From Oceanicella actignis (GTDB taxonomy: Bacteria; Pseudomonadota; Alphaproteobacteria; Rhodobacterales; Rhodobacteraceae): a DNA stretch of 64,000 nt. The notes under the pieces are model-generated. The model searched no databases, was not told the origin of the DNA, and saw nothing but the letters and a program-made list of their open reading frames with translations. The first letter of the stretch is position 1. Each line of letters opens with the position of its first letter. The stretch is from positions 434,001-498,000 of the forward strand of contig NZ_VNHJ01000002.1 of assembly GCF_008124525.1 (NCBI RefSeq), given 5' to 3'. Of the stretch, positions 42,665 through 50,546 are shown piece by piece. A program made the position numbers and the translations under genes.

Positions 42665-44520
42665 GCGCCCCGCGACAGGCGCCGCCCGTGCACGCCGCCG
42701 CCGTCGCCCCGCCCGCCGGCGGGGCGCAAGGCACCGCGGCCGATGGCATGGGCCGCGACGCGGCGCTTCGGGGCCCTGCGGCGTCGGACAGCGCGGCCGG
42801 CGAGGGCGCGCCGCCGGATCGTCCGGCGTCGGGCCGGCCGGGCGCGCGCGCCCATGAGGAGCGCGCGCCGCTTGACGGCCTTGCGCCCGGCCCGGAAGCC
42901 CTCAAGGGCCATGAGGGCCATGAGGGCCATGAGGGCCATGAGGGCCATGAGGGCCATGAGGGCCATGCGGGCCATGCGGGCCATGCGGGCCCTGAGGGCC
43001 ATGCGGGCGATGCGGGCGACGCCGGCGCCGGTGGGCGCAAGGGCGCGTCGCCGGCGCCCGATCGCGCCCCGTCGGGGGCGGAGCGCGCGACCGGTGCGGA
43101 CGGCGCCGCCCCGCCCGCCGCGCGGCGCGGCCTGCGCCTTGCCGCGGCGCCCGGCGGCGCCGGGGCGCCGCCGCCGGGGCGCGCGCTTCGTCTTGGGGGG
43201 CTGTCGGGCGCGGGCGGGCCGCGCGTGGCGGCGCCGACGCGCGTGCGCGGCCTGATCCTGTGGGCGGCGCTGGCGGCGATCGCCTTCTTCGGGGTGCTGG
43301 GCGGATGGGCCATGACCGCCACGCTCGACAGCGCCGCCGTCGCGCCCGGCGTGATCCAGGCCGACGGCGCGCGCCGTCCGGTCGAGCATCTCGAAGGCGG
43401 CATCGTGCGCGAGGTGCTGGTGCGCGAGGGCGCGCGCGTGCGCAAGGGCGATCTGCTGGTCCGCCTGGACGAGACGCGCCCCCTTGCCCAGCGCAACATC
43501 CTGCGCGCGCAGCTGGCGGGCGCGCTGGCGACGCTGGCGCGCCTCGACGCCGAGGATCGCGACGCGGCCGAAGTCGCGCCCGGGGCCGAGCTGGCGGCGC
43601 TGATGACGGCCGATCCGGCCCTGCGCGCCCTGTTCGCCGCCGAGGCGCGCGCCTACGCCGCCAACCGGGCGGCCCGCGCGGGGCAGCTGGCGATCCTCGA
43701 CCAGCGCATCGCCCAGCTGCGCGAGGAGATCGGCGGGCTGGAGCTGGGCCTGCGTTCGGCGCGCACCCAGCTTGCCCTGGTGCGCGAAGAGCTGTCCGAC
43801 GCCCGCGCGCTGCTGGCCAAGGGGCTGATGTCGCGCCCGCGCGTTCTGGCGCTGCGCCGCGCCGAGGCCGAGACCGAGGGCCGCATCGGCCAGATCTCGG
43901 GCGCCATCGCCCGCGCGCGCCAGTCCATCGGCGAAACGCAGGAACGCAAGCTCCAGATCGGCCGCGACCGGCTCGAGACCGCCGCGCGCGAGCGTCAGGG
44001 CGCGCTCGATCGCGTCAACGATCTGCGTCAGCGCCTGATCGCGGTCGAGGATGCGCTCGGCCGCCTCGAGGTGCGCGCGCCCTGGTCCGGCACGGTGGTC
44101 GATCCTGGCGTGAACGCGCCCGGCGCGGTGATCGAACCGGGGCAGCGGCTGCTCGACATTTTGCCCGACGGGGCCGAACTGGTGGTCGAGGCGCGCCTGC
44201 GGCCCTCGGACATCGACGTCGCCGCGCCGGGGCAGCCGGTGCGCGTGCGGCTGACCGCCTACAGCTTCCGCCGCACGCCGCCCCTGCCCGGAACGGTGAC
44301 GCGGATCTCGGCCGACTCCATTCTCGATCCGGCGGGGGGGCCGCCCTATTACGCGGTGCAGATCCGCCTCGACCCCAAGGCGCTGCCGGCCGGGGGCGAG
44401 GTGCGCGCGCTGCCGGGCATGCAGGTCGAGGCGCTGATCGGCACCGGCTCGCAGACCGTGGCGCAGTATCTGACGGCGCCCATTCTCGGGGCGATGAGCA
44501 CGGCGCTTCTGGAGAAGTGA
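42661..44520 (+). CDS. Type I secretion membrane fusion protein (HlyD/PrtE family) with His-rich N-terminal extension
   Basis: A 619-residue periplasmic adaptor linking the ABC exporter to an outer-membrane channel. The single transmembrane helix is at about 197-220 (ILWAALAAIAFFGVLGGWAM), followed by the biotinyl-lipoyl half (RPVEHLEGGIVREVLVREGARVRKGDLLVRLD), a long coiled-coil hairpin (about 270-465) and the returning lipoyl/beta-barrel part (APWSGTVVDPGVN, PGQPVRVRLTAYSF). Homologues have only about 15-40 residues before the helix; this one has about 195. They are mostly disordered and include six GHE and four GHA tripeptides at about residues 83-115. The ATG overlaps the transporter stop. 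The N-terminus should be cytoplasmic, so the His-rich stretch faces the ATPase side. Confidence 0.92.
   Translation: MSAPRQAPPVHAAAVAPPAGGAQGTAADGMGRDAALRGPAASDSAAGEGAPPDRPASGRPGARAHEERAPLDGLAPGPEALKGHEGHEGHEGHEGHEGHEGHAGHAGHAGPEGHAGDAGDAGAGGRKGASPAPDRAPSGAERATGADGAAPPAARRGLRLAAAPGGAGAPPPGRALRLGGLSGAGGPRVAAPTRVRGLILWAALAAIAFFGVLGGWAMTATLDSAAVAPGVIQADGARRPVEHLEGGIVREVLVREGARVRKGDLLVRLDETRPLAQRNILRAQLAGALATLARLDAEDRDAAEVAPGAELAALMTADPALRALFAAEARAYAANRAARAGQLAILDQRIAQLREEIGGLELGLRSARTQLALVREELSDARALLAKGLMSRPRVLALRRAEAETEGRIGQISGAIARARQSIGETQERKLQIGRDRLETAARERQGALDRVNDLRQRLIAVEDALGRLEVRAPWSGTVVDPGVNAPGAVIEPGQRLLDILPDGAELVVEARLRPSDIDVAAPGQPVRVRLTAYSFRRTPPLPGTVTRISADSILDPAGGPPYYAVQIRLDPKALPAGGEVRALPGMQVEALIGTGSQTVAQYLTAPILGAMSTALLEK
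42907..43005 (+). repeat. In-frame 9-bp tandem repeat encoding GHE/GHA
   Basis: Eleven consecutive 9-bp units run from 42907: six GGCCATGAG (Gly-His-Glu), three GGCCATGCG (Gly-His-Ala), one GGCCCTGAG (Gly-Pro-Glu) and one more GGCCATGCG. They are followed by GGCGATGCG and related units. The six first copies are identical at DNA level, a sign of recent expansion by slippage. Unit length keeps the reading frame. Confidence 0.95.
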
Positions 44521-44565
44521 CGCGCCGCTCTGGCGTCGGCGCGCGCGGGCGGGCATGTTCGGGGC

Positions 44566-45774
44566 ATGAGCGTCAATCTCCTGGTCCTCGGGGCGGCGCT
44601 GGCGGTCGCGGCGGCGCTTGTCCATCCGCGCGTCGCGCGCGCGCGGCTGTGGCGCGCGGCGCTGACGCCGCTCGCCTCGATCATCGGCAGCGGCTTTCTG
44701 GTTCTGGGGCCGGTGCTCGACGCCTCTTACGGCGTCGCCGCGCCGCTGGTCATGGCGGGGCTGTGCGCGCTGGCCTGGGCGTTCGGCGCCGCGATCCGGC
44801 TGAACATCGCCGCCATCGAGGCCGCCGGCGCGCAGGGCGGACCGCCCGCCGCGCGCAGGCTCGAGACGCTGGCCTCGTGGGCGCTGGCCTTCGCCTATGT
44901 GGTGTCGGTGGCGTATTACCTGAACCTGTTCGGCGCATTCGCCGTGCGGCTGACCGAGGTTGACGACCGCCATCATGCGCGCCTGGTCGCCAGCGCCGCC
45001 TTTGCGGTCATCCTGGCGGTGGGCTGGCTGCGGGGGTTCGGCGCGCTCGAGCGCATGGAGCAGATCGCCGTCGGTCTGAAGCTGGCGGTGATCGCGGGGC
45101 TGTTGGCGGGGCTGTGCGCGTGGCTGTGGCGCCAGGCCGAGGCGGGCGCGCTGTCGGCCGACCCGCCGCGGATCGACCCGCTTCACGGCGCGGCGGTTGC
45201 GCTGGGGCTGATCGTGACGGTGCAGGGGTTCGAGACCTCGCGCTATCTTGGCCATGCCTACGACGCGCGCACGCGCATTCGCTCGATGCGCCTGGCGCAG
45301 GGGCTGGCGACGGCGATCTATGTCGCCTACGCGGCGCTCTACGCGCTGGGCTTCGCGCCGCCCGAGGGCCCCTTGCGCGAGACGGCGGTGATCGACGCGG
45401 TGCGCGCCGCCGCGCCGATCCTGCCGGCGCTGCTGGTGGCGGCGGCCCTGAGCGCGCAGTTCAGCGCCGCGATCGCCGACGCGGCGGGCTCGGGCGGGCT
45501 GATGCACGAGCTGACCCGCGGGCGCATCGCGCCGCGCCATGGCTATGCCCTGCTGACCGCGATCGGGCTGGCGCTGACCTGGCGCGCGAACGTGTTCGAG
45601 ATCATCGCCTACGCCTCGCGGGCATTCGCCCTCTACTACGCCATCCAGGCGCTGATCGCGGCCGAACATGCGCGCGCGGCGGGCGTGGGGCGGGCGCGCA
45701 TCGCCGGCCTCTGGGCGCTGGCGGCGATCGGGGCCGCGGCGGCATTGTTCGGCGCGCCGGTCGAGGGCGGCTGA
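44566..45774 (+). CDS. Polytopic membrane protein, APC-superfamily-like
   Basis: A 402-residue integral membrane protein with about ten hydrophobic segments. The early segment TPLASIIGSGFLVLGPVLDASYG resembles the unwound first helix of amino-acid/polyamine/organocation transporters (GSGF motif). The remaining layout (AFAYVVSVAYYLNLFGAF, ALGLIVTVQGFETSRYLGHAYD, LSAQFSAAIADAAG) fits that fold better than any channel or exporter I know. No substrate is evident. It starts 45 bp after the adaptor gene, so it may be read through from the secretion operon, and ends 164 bp before arsR. The ATG at 44566 lacks a strong ribosome site. Confidence 0.65.
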   Translation: MSVNLLVLGAALAVAAALVHPRVARARLWRAALTPLASIIGSGFLVLGPVLDASYGVAAPLVMAGLCALAWAFGAAIRLNIAAIEAAGAQGGPPAARRLETLASWALAFAYVVSVAYYLNLFGAFAVRLTEVDDRHHARLVASAAFAVILAVGWLRGFGALERMEQIAVGLKLAVIAGLLAGLCAWLWRQAEAGALSADPPRIDPLHGAAVALGLIVTVQGFETSRYLGHAYDARTRIRSMRLAQGLATAIYVAYAALYALGFAPPEGPLRETAVIDAVRAAAPILPALLVAAALSAQFSAAIADAAGSGGLMHELTRGRIAPRHGYALLTAIGLALTWRANVFEIIAYASRAFALYYAIQALIAAEHARAAGVGRARIAGLWALAAIGAAAALFGAPVEGG

Positions 45775-45875
45775 CCCCCGAGCGGCGGCGCGGGTCGCCG
45801 ACGGATCCACAAGGACGCGCGGCCGGGTTTCGCCCGGCGGCGAGGGGCGGCGCGCGCCCCTGTTGATGTCTCCTT

Positions 45876-45898
45876 GCGCATATGCGCCGAGGCGCATA
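45876..45898. promoter_or_regulatory. Probable ArsR operator
   Basis: TATGCGCC (45881-45888) and GGCGCATA (45891-45898) form a perfect inverted repeat with a 2-bp spacer. It overlaps the palindrome GCGCATATGCGC (45876-45887). It lies 40-60 bp before arsR in the only AT-containing stretch of the region, the place where ArsR-type repressors bind to block their own operon. Confidence 0.65.
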
Positions 45899-45938
45899 AA
45901 TGGCATGGCATACGCTGCGACGCCGAAGGAGCGATTCG

Positions 45939-46295
45939 ATGTACCTTGCCGAATTTCTGGCCGCGCTGGCCGATCCCGTGCGCCTCGGCGCGCTGCGGAT
46001 CGTGTGGAGCGACGGCGAGCATTGCGTATGCGAGCTGATGGAGCGCCTCGGCGCCAGCCAGAGCCGCATGTCGCGCCACATGAAGGTGCTCAGGCAGGCC
46101 GGAGTGGTGCTGGACAGGCGCGATCGCCAATGGGTGCGCTACCGCCGCAATCCCGATCTGTCCCCCGAGCTGACCGCCATCGTCGAGGCCGTGCTGCGCG
46201 CCGGCCCCGCGGCGGAGGATGCCCGCGCCCTCGCGCAGGCGAAAGGCGCCCGCGCGGGCGCGCAAACCGGCGTCGAAGGAGGCGCGGCAAGATGA
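45939..46295 (+). CDS. arsR: ArsR/SmtB-family metalloregulator
   Basis: A 118-residue winged-helix repressor that releases DNA on binding arsenite or a similar metalloid. The start at 45939 (MYLAEFLAALADPVRL) has AAGGAG 7 bases upstream; the upstream frame to 45900 crosses the operator. The recognition region is CELMERLGASQSRMSRHMKVLRQAGVV. EHCVCEL places two cysteines at the metal site of the classical ArsR alpha3 helix. The C-terminal 30 residues are Ala-rich and disordered. It is the first gene of the operon; its stop overlaps the permease start by ATGA, and an inverted-repeat operator stands upstream. Confidence 0.9.
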   Translation: MYLAEFLAALADPVRLGALRIVWSDGEHCVCELMERLGASQSRMSRHMKVLRQAGVVLDRRDRQWVRYRRNPDLSPELTAIVEAVLRAGPAAEDARALAQAKGARAGAQTGVEGGAAR

Positions 46296-47356
46296 CCCAG
46301 GCCAACACGTCCATTTCCGCGTCCCCCCGTGGCGCGCGTTCCGACTGGCTGTGGCATGCGGGCGTGGCGGGCTTCGTCGCGCTGTGGTTCGCCATTTACC
46401 GCCAGCTGCCCGCCTTTTCCGAGTGGCTGACCGCGCAGCTGCCCGTGGCGCGCGAAAGCCATGCGGGCGAGGCGCTGGCCTTCTTCTTCTACGACACGCC
46501 CAAGGTCATCATGCTGCTGACCCTCATCGTCTTCGCGATGGGCGTGGTGCGCACCTGGTTCAGCCCCGAGAAGACGCGCGCCCTGCTGTCGGGGCGGCGC
46601 GAGGGGGCGGGGAACGTCCTGGCCGCGACGCTGGGCATCTTCACGCCCTTCTGCTCATGCTCGGCGGCGCCGCTGTTCATCGGCTTCGTCTCGGCGGGCG
46701 TGCCGCTGGGGGTGACCTTCTCGTTCCTCATCGCCGCGCCCATGGTCAACGAGGTGGCGCTGGTGCTGCTCTGGGGGCTGGTCGGCTGGAAGGTGGCGGT
46801 CACCTATCTGGTCTTCGGGCTGGGCGTGGCGGTGGTTTCGGGCTGGATCATCGGCAAGCTGCGCCTCGAGGGATGGCTGCAGGACTGGGTGCGCGACATC
46901 CACGCCGGCGCCGCCGCGCCCGCGCCCGAGCGCCGGCTGACCATGGTCGACCGCTACCGCGAGGGCGTCGAGGCGGTGAAGGAGATCGTCGGCAAGGTCT
47001 GGATGTGGATCGTCGCCGGCATCACCATCGGCGCCCTCATCCACGGCTACGTGCCCGAGGCCGCCATGGCGCGCATCATGGGCGCGGACGCCTGGTGGTC
47101 GGCGCCCGCCGCGGTCGTCATGGGCATTCCCATGTATGCCAACGCGGCCGGCGTCATCCCGATCGTCGAGGCGCTGCTGGACAAGGGCGCGGCGCTGGGC
47201 ACGGTGCTGGCCTTCATGATGAGCGTCATCGCCCTGTCGCTGCCCGAGATGCTGATCCTGCGCAAGGTGCTGACGCTGCGGCTCATCGCGGTCTTCGTCG
47301 GCGTCGTCGGCGGCGGCATCCTGGCCGTGGGCTTCCTGTTCAACCTGATCTTCTGA
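46292..47356 (+). CDS. ArsP-type permease (UPF0718 / DUF318 family)
   Basis: A 354-residue permease with eight or more hydrophobic segments. The hallmark TPFCSCSAAPLFIGF (about residues 115-129) is the conserved Cys-X-Cys-Ser loop of the family whose characterised member ArsP exports trivalent organoarsenicals. Other motifs are AAPMVNEVAL, ITIGALIHGYVP and GIPMYANAAGVIPI. It is translationally coupled to arsR by ATGA, with GAAGGAGG upstream. The context with acr3 supports metalloid export; other family members are uncharacterised, so organoarsenical specificity is inferred. Confidence 0.87.
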   Translation: MTQANTSISASPRGARSDWLWHAGVAGFVALWFAIYRQLPAFSEWLTAQLPVARESHAGEALAFFFYDTPKVIMLLTLIVFAMGVVRTWFSPEKTRALLSGRREGAGNVLAATLGIFTPFCSCSAAPLFIGFVSAGVPLGVTFSFLIAAPMVNEVALVLLWGLVGWKVAVTYLVFGLGVAVVSGWIIGKLRLEGWLQDWVRDIHAGAAAPAPERRLTMVDRYREGVEAVKEIVGKVWMWIVAGITIGALIHGYVPEAAMARIMGADAWWSAPAAVVMGIPMYANAAGVIPIVEALLDKGAALGTVLAFMMSVIALSLPEMLILRKVLTLRLIAVFVGVVGGGILAVGFLFNLIF

Positions 47357-47395
47357 GCCCGGCGTCGTGCCGGTCATGCAGCGAAGGAAAACGCC

Positions 47396-47632
47396 ATGAA
47401 GAACGTCATCGTCTACGGACCCGGCTGCAAGCGCTGCGAGGCGGTCAGGGAGATGGTCGAAGCCGCCGCGCGCAAGCTGGGCGTCGAGGTGCAGGTCTCC
47501 AAGGAGACCGACTACGCCAGGATCGCCATGGCGGGAGCCGCCTCGACCCCGGGCATCGCGATCGACGGCCGCCTGGTCCATGCGGGCGGCCTGCCGAAGG
47601 AGGCCGATGTCGAGGCCTGGCTGTCGGCCTGA
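47396..47632 (+). CDS. Small thioredoxin-like redox protein
   Basis: A 78-residue thioredoxin-fold miniprotein with the active site YGPGCKRCEAV (Cys11 and Cys14) and cis-proline region STPGIAID. It belongs to the 'redox-active disulfide protein 2' type often encoded beside DUF318/ArsP permeases. It lies 39 bp after the permease and 60 bp before acr3 in the ars operon, with GCGAAGGAAAACGCC before the ATG. A role in reducing arsenicals or maintaining the permease's cysteine pair is possible but unproven. Confidence 0.87.
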   Translation: MKNVIVYGPGCKRCEAVREMVEAAARKLGVEVQVSKETDYARIAMAGAASTPGIAIDGRLVHAGGLPKEADVEAWLSA

Positions 47633-47692
47633 AGCCCGGGCCGCCAGGCGCGCGCGGCCTTGCGCCGCGCGCCCGGCGCAAGGAGAGCATGC

Positions 47693-48778
47693 ATGTCCAT
47701 TTTCGAGCGATACCTGACCCTTTGGGTGGCGTTGTGCATCGTGGCCGGAATCGCGCTGGGGCGCGCCTTTCCCGGCGTCTTCGAGCTGATCGGGGCGATG
47801 GAGGTCGCCAAGGTCAACCTGCCCGTCGCGGTGCTGATCTGGCTCATGATCATTCCCATGCTGCTCAAGATCGACTTCGCCGCGCTGCGCGGGGTGGGCC
47901 GGCATTGGCGCGGCATCGGGGTGACGCTGTTCGTGAACTGGGCGGTCAAGCCCTTTTCCATGGCGCTTCTGGGCTGGCTGTTCCTGGGCTGGCTGTTCCG
48001 CCCCTGGCTGCCGGCCGACCAGATCCCCGGCTACATCGCGGGCCTGATCCTGCTGGCCGCGGCGCCCTGCACGGCGATGGTGTTCGTCTGGAGCAACCTG
48101 ACCCGGGGCGAGCCGCACTTCACCCTGACGCAGGTCGCGTTGAACGACGCGATCATGGTCGTGGCCTATGCGCCGATCGTGGGGCTGCTGCTGGGCATCT
48201 CGGCCATCACCGTGCCGTGGGAGACGCTGCTGCTGTCGGTGGCGCTCTATATCGTCGTGCCGATCGTCATCGCGCAGGCGCTGCGCGCGCGCACGCTGGC
48301 GCGCGGGGGGACGGCGGCGCTCGAGGCGCTGCTGCGGCGGATCAATCCCGTTTCCCTTGGCGCGCTGCTGGCGACGCTGGTGCTGCTGTTCGGCTTTCAG
48401 GGACGGCAGATCCTGGAGCAGCCGCTGATCATCGCCATGCTGGCCGCCCCGATCCTGGTGCAGGTCTATTTCAACTCGGCGCTGGCCTATCTGCTCAACC
48501 GCCTGAGCGGCGAGGCGCATTGCGTGGCCGGGCCTTCGGCGCTGATCGGGGCCAGCAACTTCTTCGAGCTGGCGGTGGCGGCCGCGATCAGCCTGTTCGG
48601 CCTGTTCTCGGGGGCGGCGCTGGCGACGGTGGTCGGCGTGCTGATCGAGGTGCCCGTGATGCTGTCGGTGGTCAGGATCGTGAACGCCAGCCGAGGCTGG
48701 TATGAGCGCGGCGCGGCCGTGCGCCGCGTGCAGGGCGCCGCGGCGGCCGCCGAGGGGCGGGGCGGCGGCGCCTCCTGA
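47693..48778 (+). CDS. acr3: ACR3-family arsenite efflux transporter
   Basis: A 361-residue, ten-helix arsenite/proton antiporter of the ACR3 (bile/arsenite/riboflavin transporter) family. The conserved Cys lies in AAPCTAMVFVWSNLT (about residue 124), with the helix-breaking GASNFFELAVAAAISLFG near 285 and KVNLPVAVLIWLMIIPMLLKIDF at the start. The start at 47693 has AAGGAGAG upstream; the frame opens at 47660. It ends the ars operon and converges with corA across a strong hairpin. No arsC arsenate reductase is present here. Confidence 0.95.
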   Translation: MSIFERYLTLWVALCIVAGIALGRAFPGVFELIGAMEVAKVNLPVAVLIWLMIIPMLLKIDFAALRGVGRHWRGIGVTLFVNWAVKPFSMALLGWLFLGWLFRPWLPADQIPGYIAGLILLAAAPCTAMVFVWSNLTRGEPHFTLTQVALNDAIMVVAYAPIVGLLLGISAITVPWETLLLSVALYIVVPIVIAQALRARTLARGGTAALEALLRRINPVSLGALLATLVLLFGFQGRQILEQPLIIAMLAAPILVQVYFNSALAYLLNRLSGEAHCVAGPSALIGASNFFELAVAAAISLFGLFSGAALATVVGVLIEVPVMLSVVRIVNASRGWYERGAAVRRVQGAAAAAEGRGGGAS

Positions 48779-48863
48779 GCGGGGCGCCCGGCGGCTTGGC
48801 GCGGCGTTGCGGCGGGCGGTTCGGCGCCGTTCCGGGGCGGCCGGCCAGCCGCGCCTTGACGGG

Positions 48864-48900
48864 GCGCCGCCCGGCATGGCGCCGCGTCGCCGGGCGGCGC
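48864..48900. terminator. Bidirectional hairpin between acr3 and corA
   Basis: GCGCCGCCCGGC (48864-48875) pairs perfectly with GCCGGGCGGCGC (48889-48900) around a 13-nt loop. It ends 2 bp before the stop codon of the opposing corA gene and 86 bp after acr3. Confidence 0.6.
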
Positions 48901-48902
48901 GC

Positions 48903-50024
48903 TCAGTCGCCCGTCGGCTTGTCGGGGCCGGGGGGCGCGCCTTTCCCGCCGCCCAGCCAGCCATGGCGGCGGAACAACCAGATCATCGCCGCCGCGGACG
49001 CGCCCATCAGCCCCAGCGCGAACGGATAGCCGTAGCGCCAGCCCAGCTCGGGCATGTTCCAGGGCGAGGCGCGGTCGAAGTTCATGCCGTAGACCCCGGC
49101 GATGAACGTCATGGGAATGAACAGCGTGGCGATGATGGTCAGCACCTTCATCACCTCGTTCATCCGGTTCGAGAGCGCCGACATGTGCAGATCGATCAGG
49201 CCCTGCGACACCTCGCGATAGAGCTCGACCATGTCCAGCGCCTGGAAGGCGTGGTCGGACAGGTCGCGCATGTAGGGGCGCATCCATGGCGGGATCCGGT
49301 CCGAATCCTCCCGCGTCAGCGGCGCGAGGGCGTCGCGCAGGGGCCACAGGGCGCGGCGCATGTTCAGAAGGTCGCGGCGCAGCTGGTGGATGTCGCCGAT
49401 CATGCCGTGATCGGGCGACCGCAGGATGGCTTCCTCGATCCGCTCCATCGCGTCGCCATAGCGCTCGAGCAAGGGAAACCACGCATCCAGCGTCGCGTCG
49501 ATCAGGGCGTAGAACAGATAGGCCGGGTCCGACCGGATGCGCCCCGTCCCCGCCTCGAGCCGCCGCAGCACCGGCGCGAACAGCTCATGGCCGCTTTCGC
49601 TGACGCTGAGCGCGAAACCCGGCCCGAGAACGAGGCAAAGCTGCTCGCCGGCCAGCGGCGGCCCCCCGAGGGGCGCGCGGATGAAGGTCTGGACGAGCGC
49701 GCCGTCGATCTCGGTCTGGGGGCGCTGGTCGGTCTGGAAGATCTCGGCCACGGCCAGGTCGCTCAGCCCCAGGGCGCGGGCCGCCGCGGCGATCGCGTCC
49801 GCGTCGGCAAGGCCCGCGATCTCGACCCAGCGGAAGGCGCCCTCGACGGGCGGCGCGCAGCCCTCGCGGATCTCGTGATGCGCGCCGTCATAGACATGGG
49901 TGCGGATGCGGGTGGGCCGCGCATCGGGCGGGGTCAGAATGGCGACAGGCGAGGCGCCGATGCGGCGCGGGTCGATCCGCCGGCGCCGGCGGGCTTGGGT
50001 GTTCGGGGAGTGCGCGCGCGCCAT
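48903..50024 (-). CDS. corA: CorA-family divalent cation channel
   Basis: A 373-residue Mg2+/Co2+ channel or, given the family branch, possible zinc transporter (ZntB-like). Residues 30-290 are the cytoplasmic funnel with long helices (IGDIHQLRRDLLNMRRALWPLRDAL). The two C-terminal helices flank the selectivity motif YGMNF (FIPMTFIAGVYGMNFD). The start at 50024 (MARAHSPN) has GGAGGACC upstream. The frame continues to 50474, but that part is a translation of intergenic G-rich repeats and is rejected. Confidence 0.93.
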   Translation of the reverse strand: MARAHSPNTQARRRRRIDPRRIGASPVAILTPPDARPTRIRTHVYDGAHHEIREGCAPPVEGAFRWVEIAGLADADAIAAAARALGLSDLAVAEIFQTDQRPQTEIDGALVQTFIRAPLGGPPLAGEQLCLVLGPGFALSVSESGHELFAPVLRRLEAGTGRIRSDPAYLFYALIDATLDAWFPLLERYGDAMERIEEAILRSPDHGMIGDIHQLRRDLLNMRRALWPLRDALAPLTREDSDRIPPWMRPYMRDLSDHAFQALDMVELYREVSQGLIDLHMSALSNRMNEVMKVLTIIATLFIPMTFIAGVYGMNFDRASPWNMPELGWRYGYPFALGLMGASAAAMIWLFRRHGWLGGGKGAPPGPDKPTGD

Positions 50025-50546
50025 GGGTCCTCCGGCATGGATCGACGGAATCGTGCGCCGGCGGGGCGTCGGGGTCAACCGCCCGCAGGCGCGTGGCCCG
50101 GAGCGCGGCGCGGGGCGGTGCGCGCGGCGCGGGACGGGCGCGCGGCGCGGGACGGGCGCGCGGCGCGGGGCGGGGCGCGCGGTGCGGGGCGGTGCGCGCG
50201 GCCCGGGGGCGCGAGGCGCGTGGTGCGGCGCGGGGCGCCGGGCGTCAGGCGCGGACGCGCGGCGCGGGGGCGCGAGACGCCAGATGGGAGCGCGGAGCGC
50301 GGGGCAGGGGCGCGGGACGCCAGATGGGAGCGCGGGGCAGTGGGCGCGGGACGCCAGATGGGAGCAGTGAGCGCGGGGCAGGGGGCGCGCGGCGCCGGAC
50401 GGGGCGCGAAGCGTCAGGCGGGGGCGCGCGAGGCGGGGCGCCAAGCGCGGGACAGGGGGCGCCAGGCGCGACATGGGGGGCGCGGCGCGGGTCAGGGTGC
50501 GCGCGGCGCGGGATGGGGGCGGCGGCGTGCGGCCTCGGCGCGGCGG
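50025..50546. repeat. G-rich intergenic repeat region between corA and the UbiH-like gene
   Basis: This 520-bp region contains no supportable gene. It is an almost pure G/C sequence with a G-rich plus strand. GCGCGGGACGG occurs in tandem at about 50123-50160 (18-bp period), and GACGCCAGATGGGAGC recurs at 50276-50291, 50316-50331 and 50350-50365. It lies upstream of corA and downstream of the UbiH-like gene (both leftward). Confidence 0.6.

Noticed and set aside
42340-45906. A 1188-codon minus-strand frame opposite the secretion adaptor and APC-like gene
   Set aside because: Includes a meaningless translation of the 9-bp repeat (ALMALMALM) and no family features.
48903-50474. CorA with a 150-residue N-terminal extension
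   Set aside because: The extension is a translation of intergenic repeats; the ATG at 50024 has a strong ribosome site and gives normal length.
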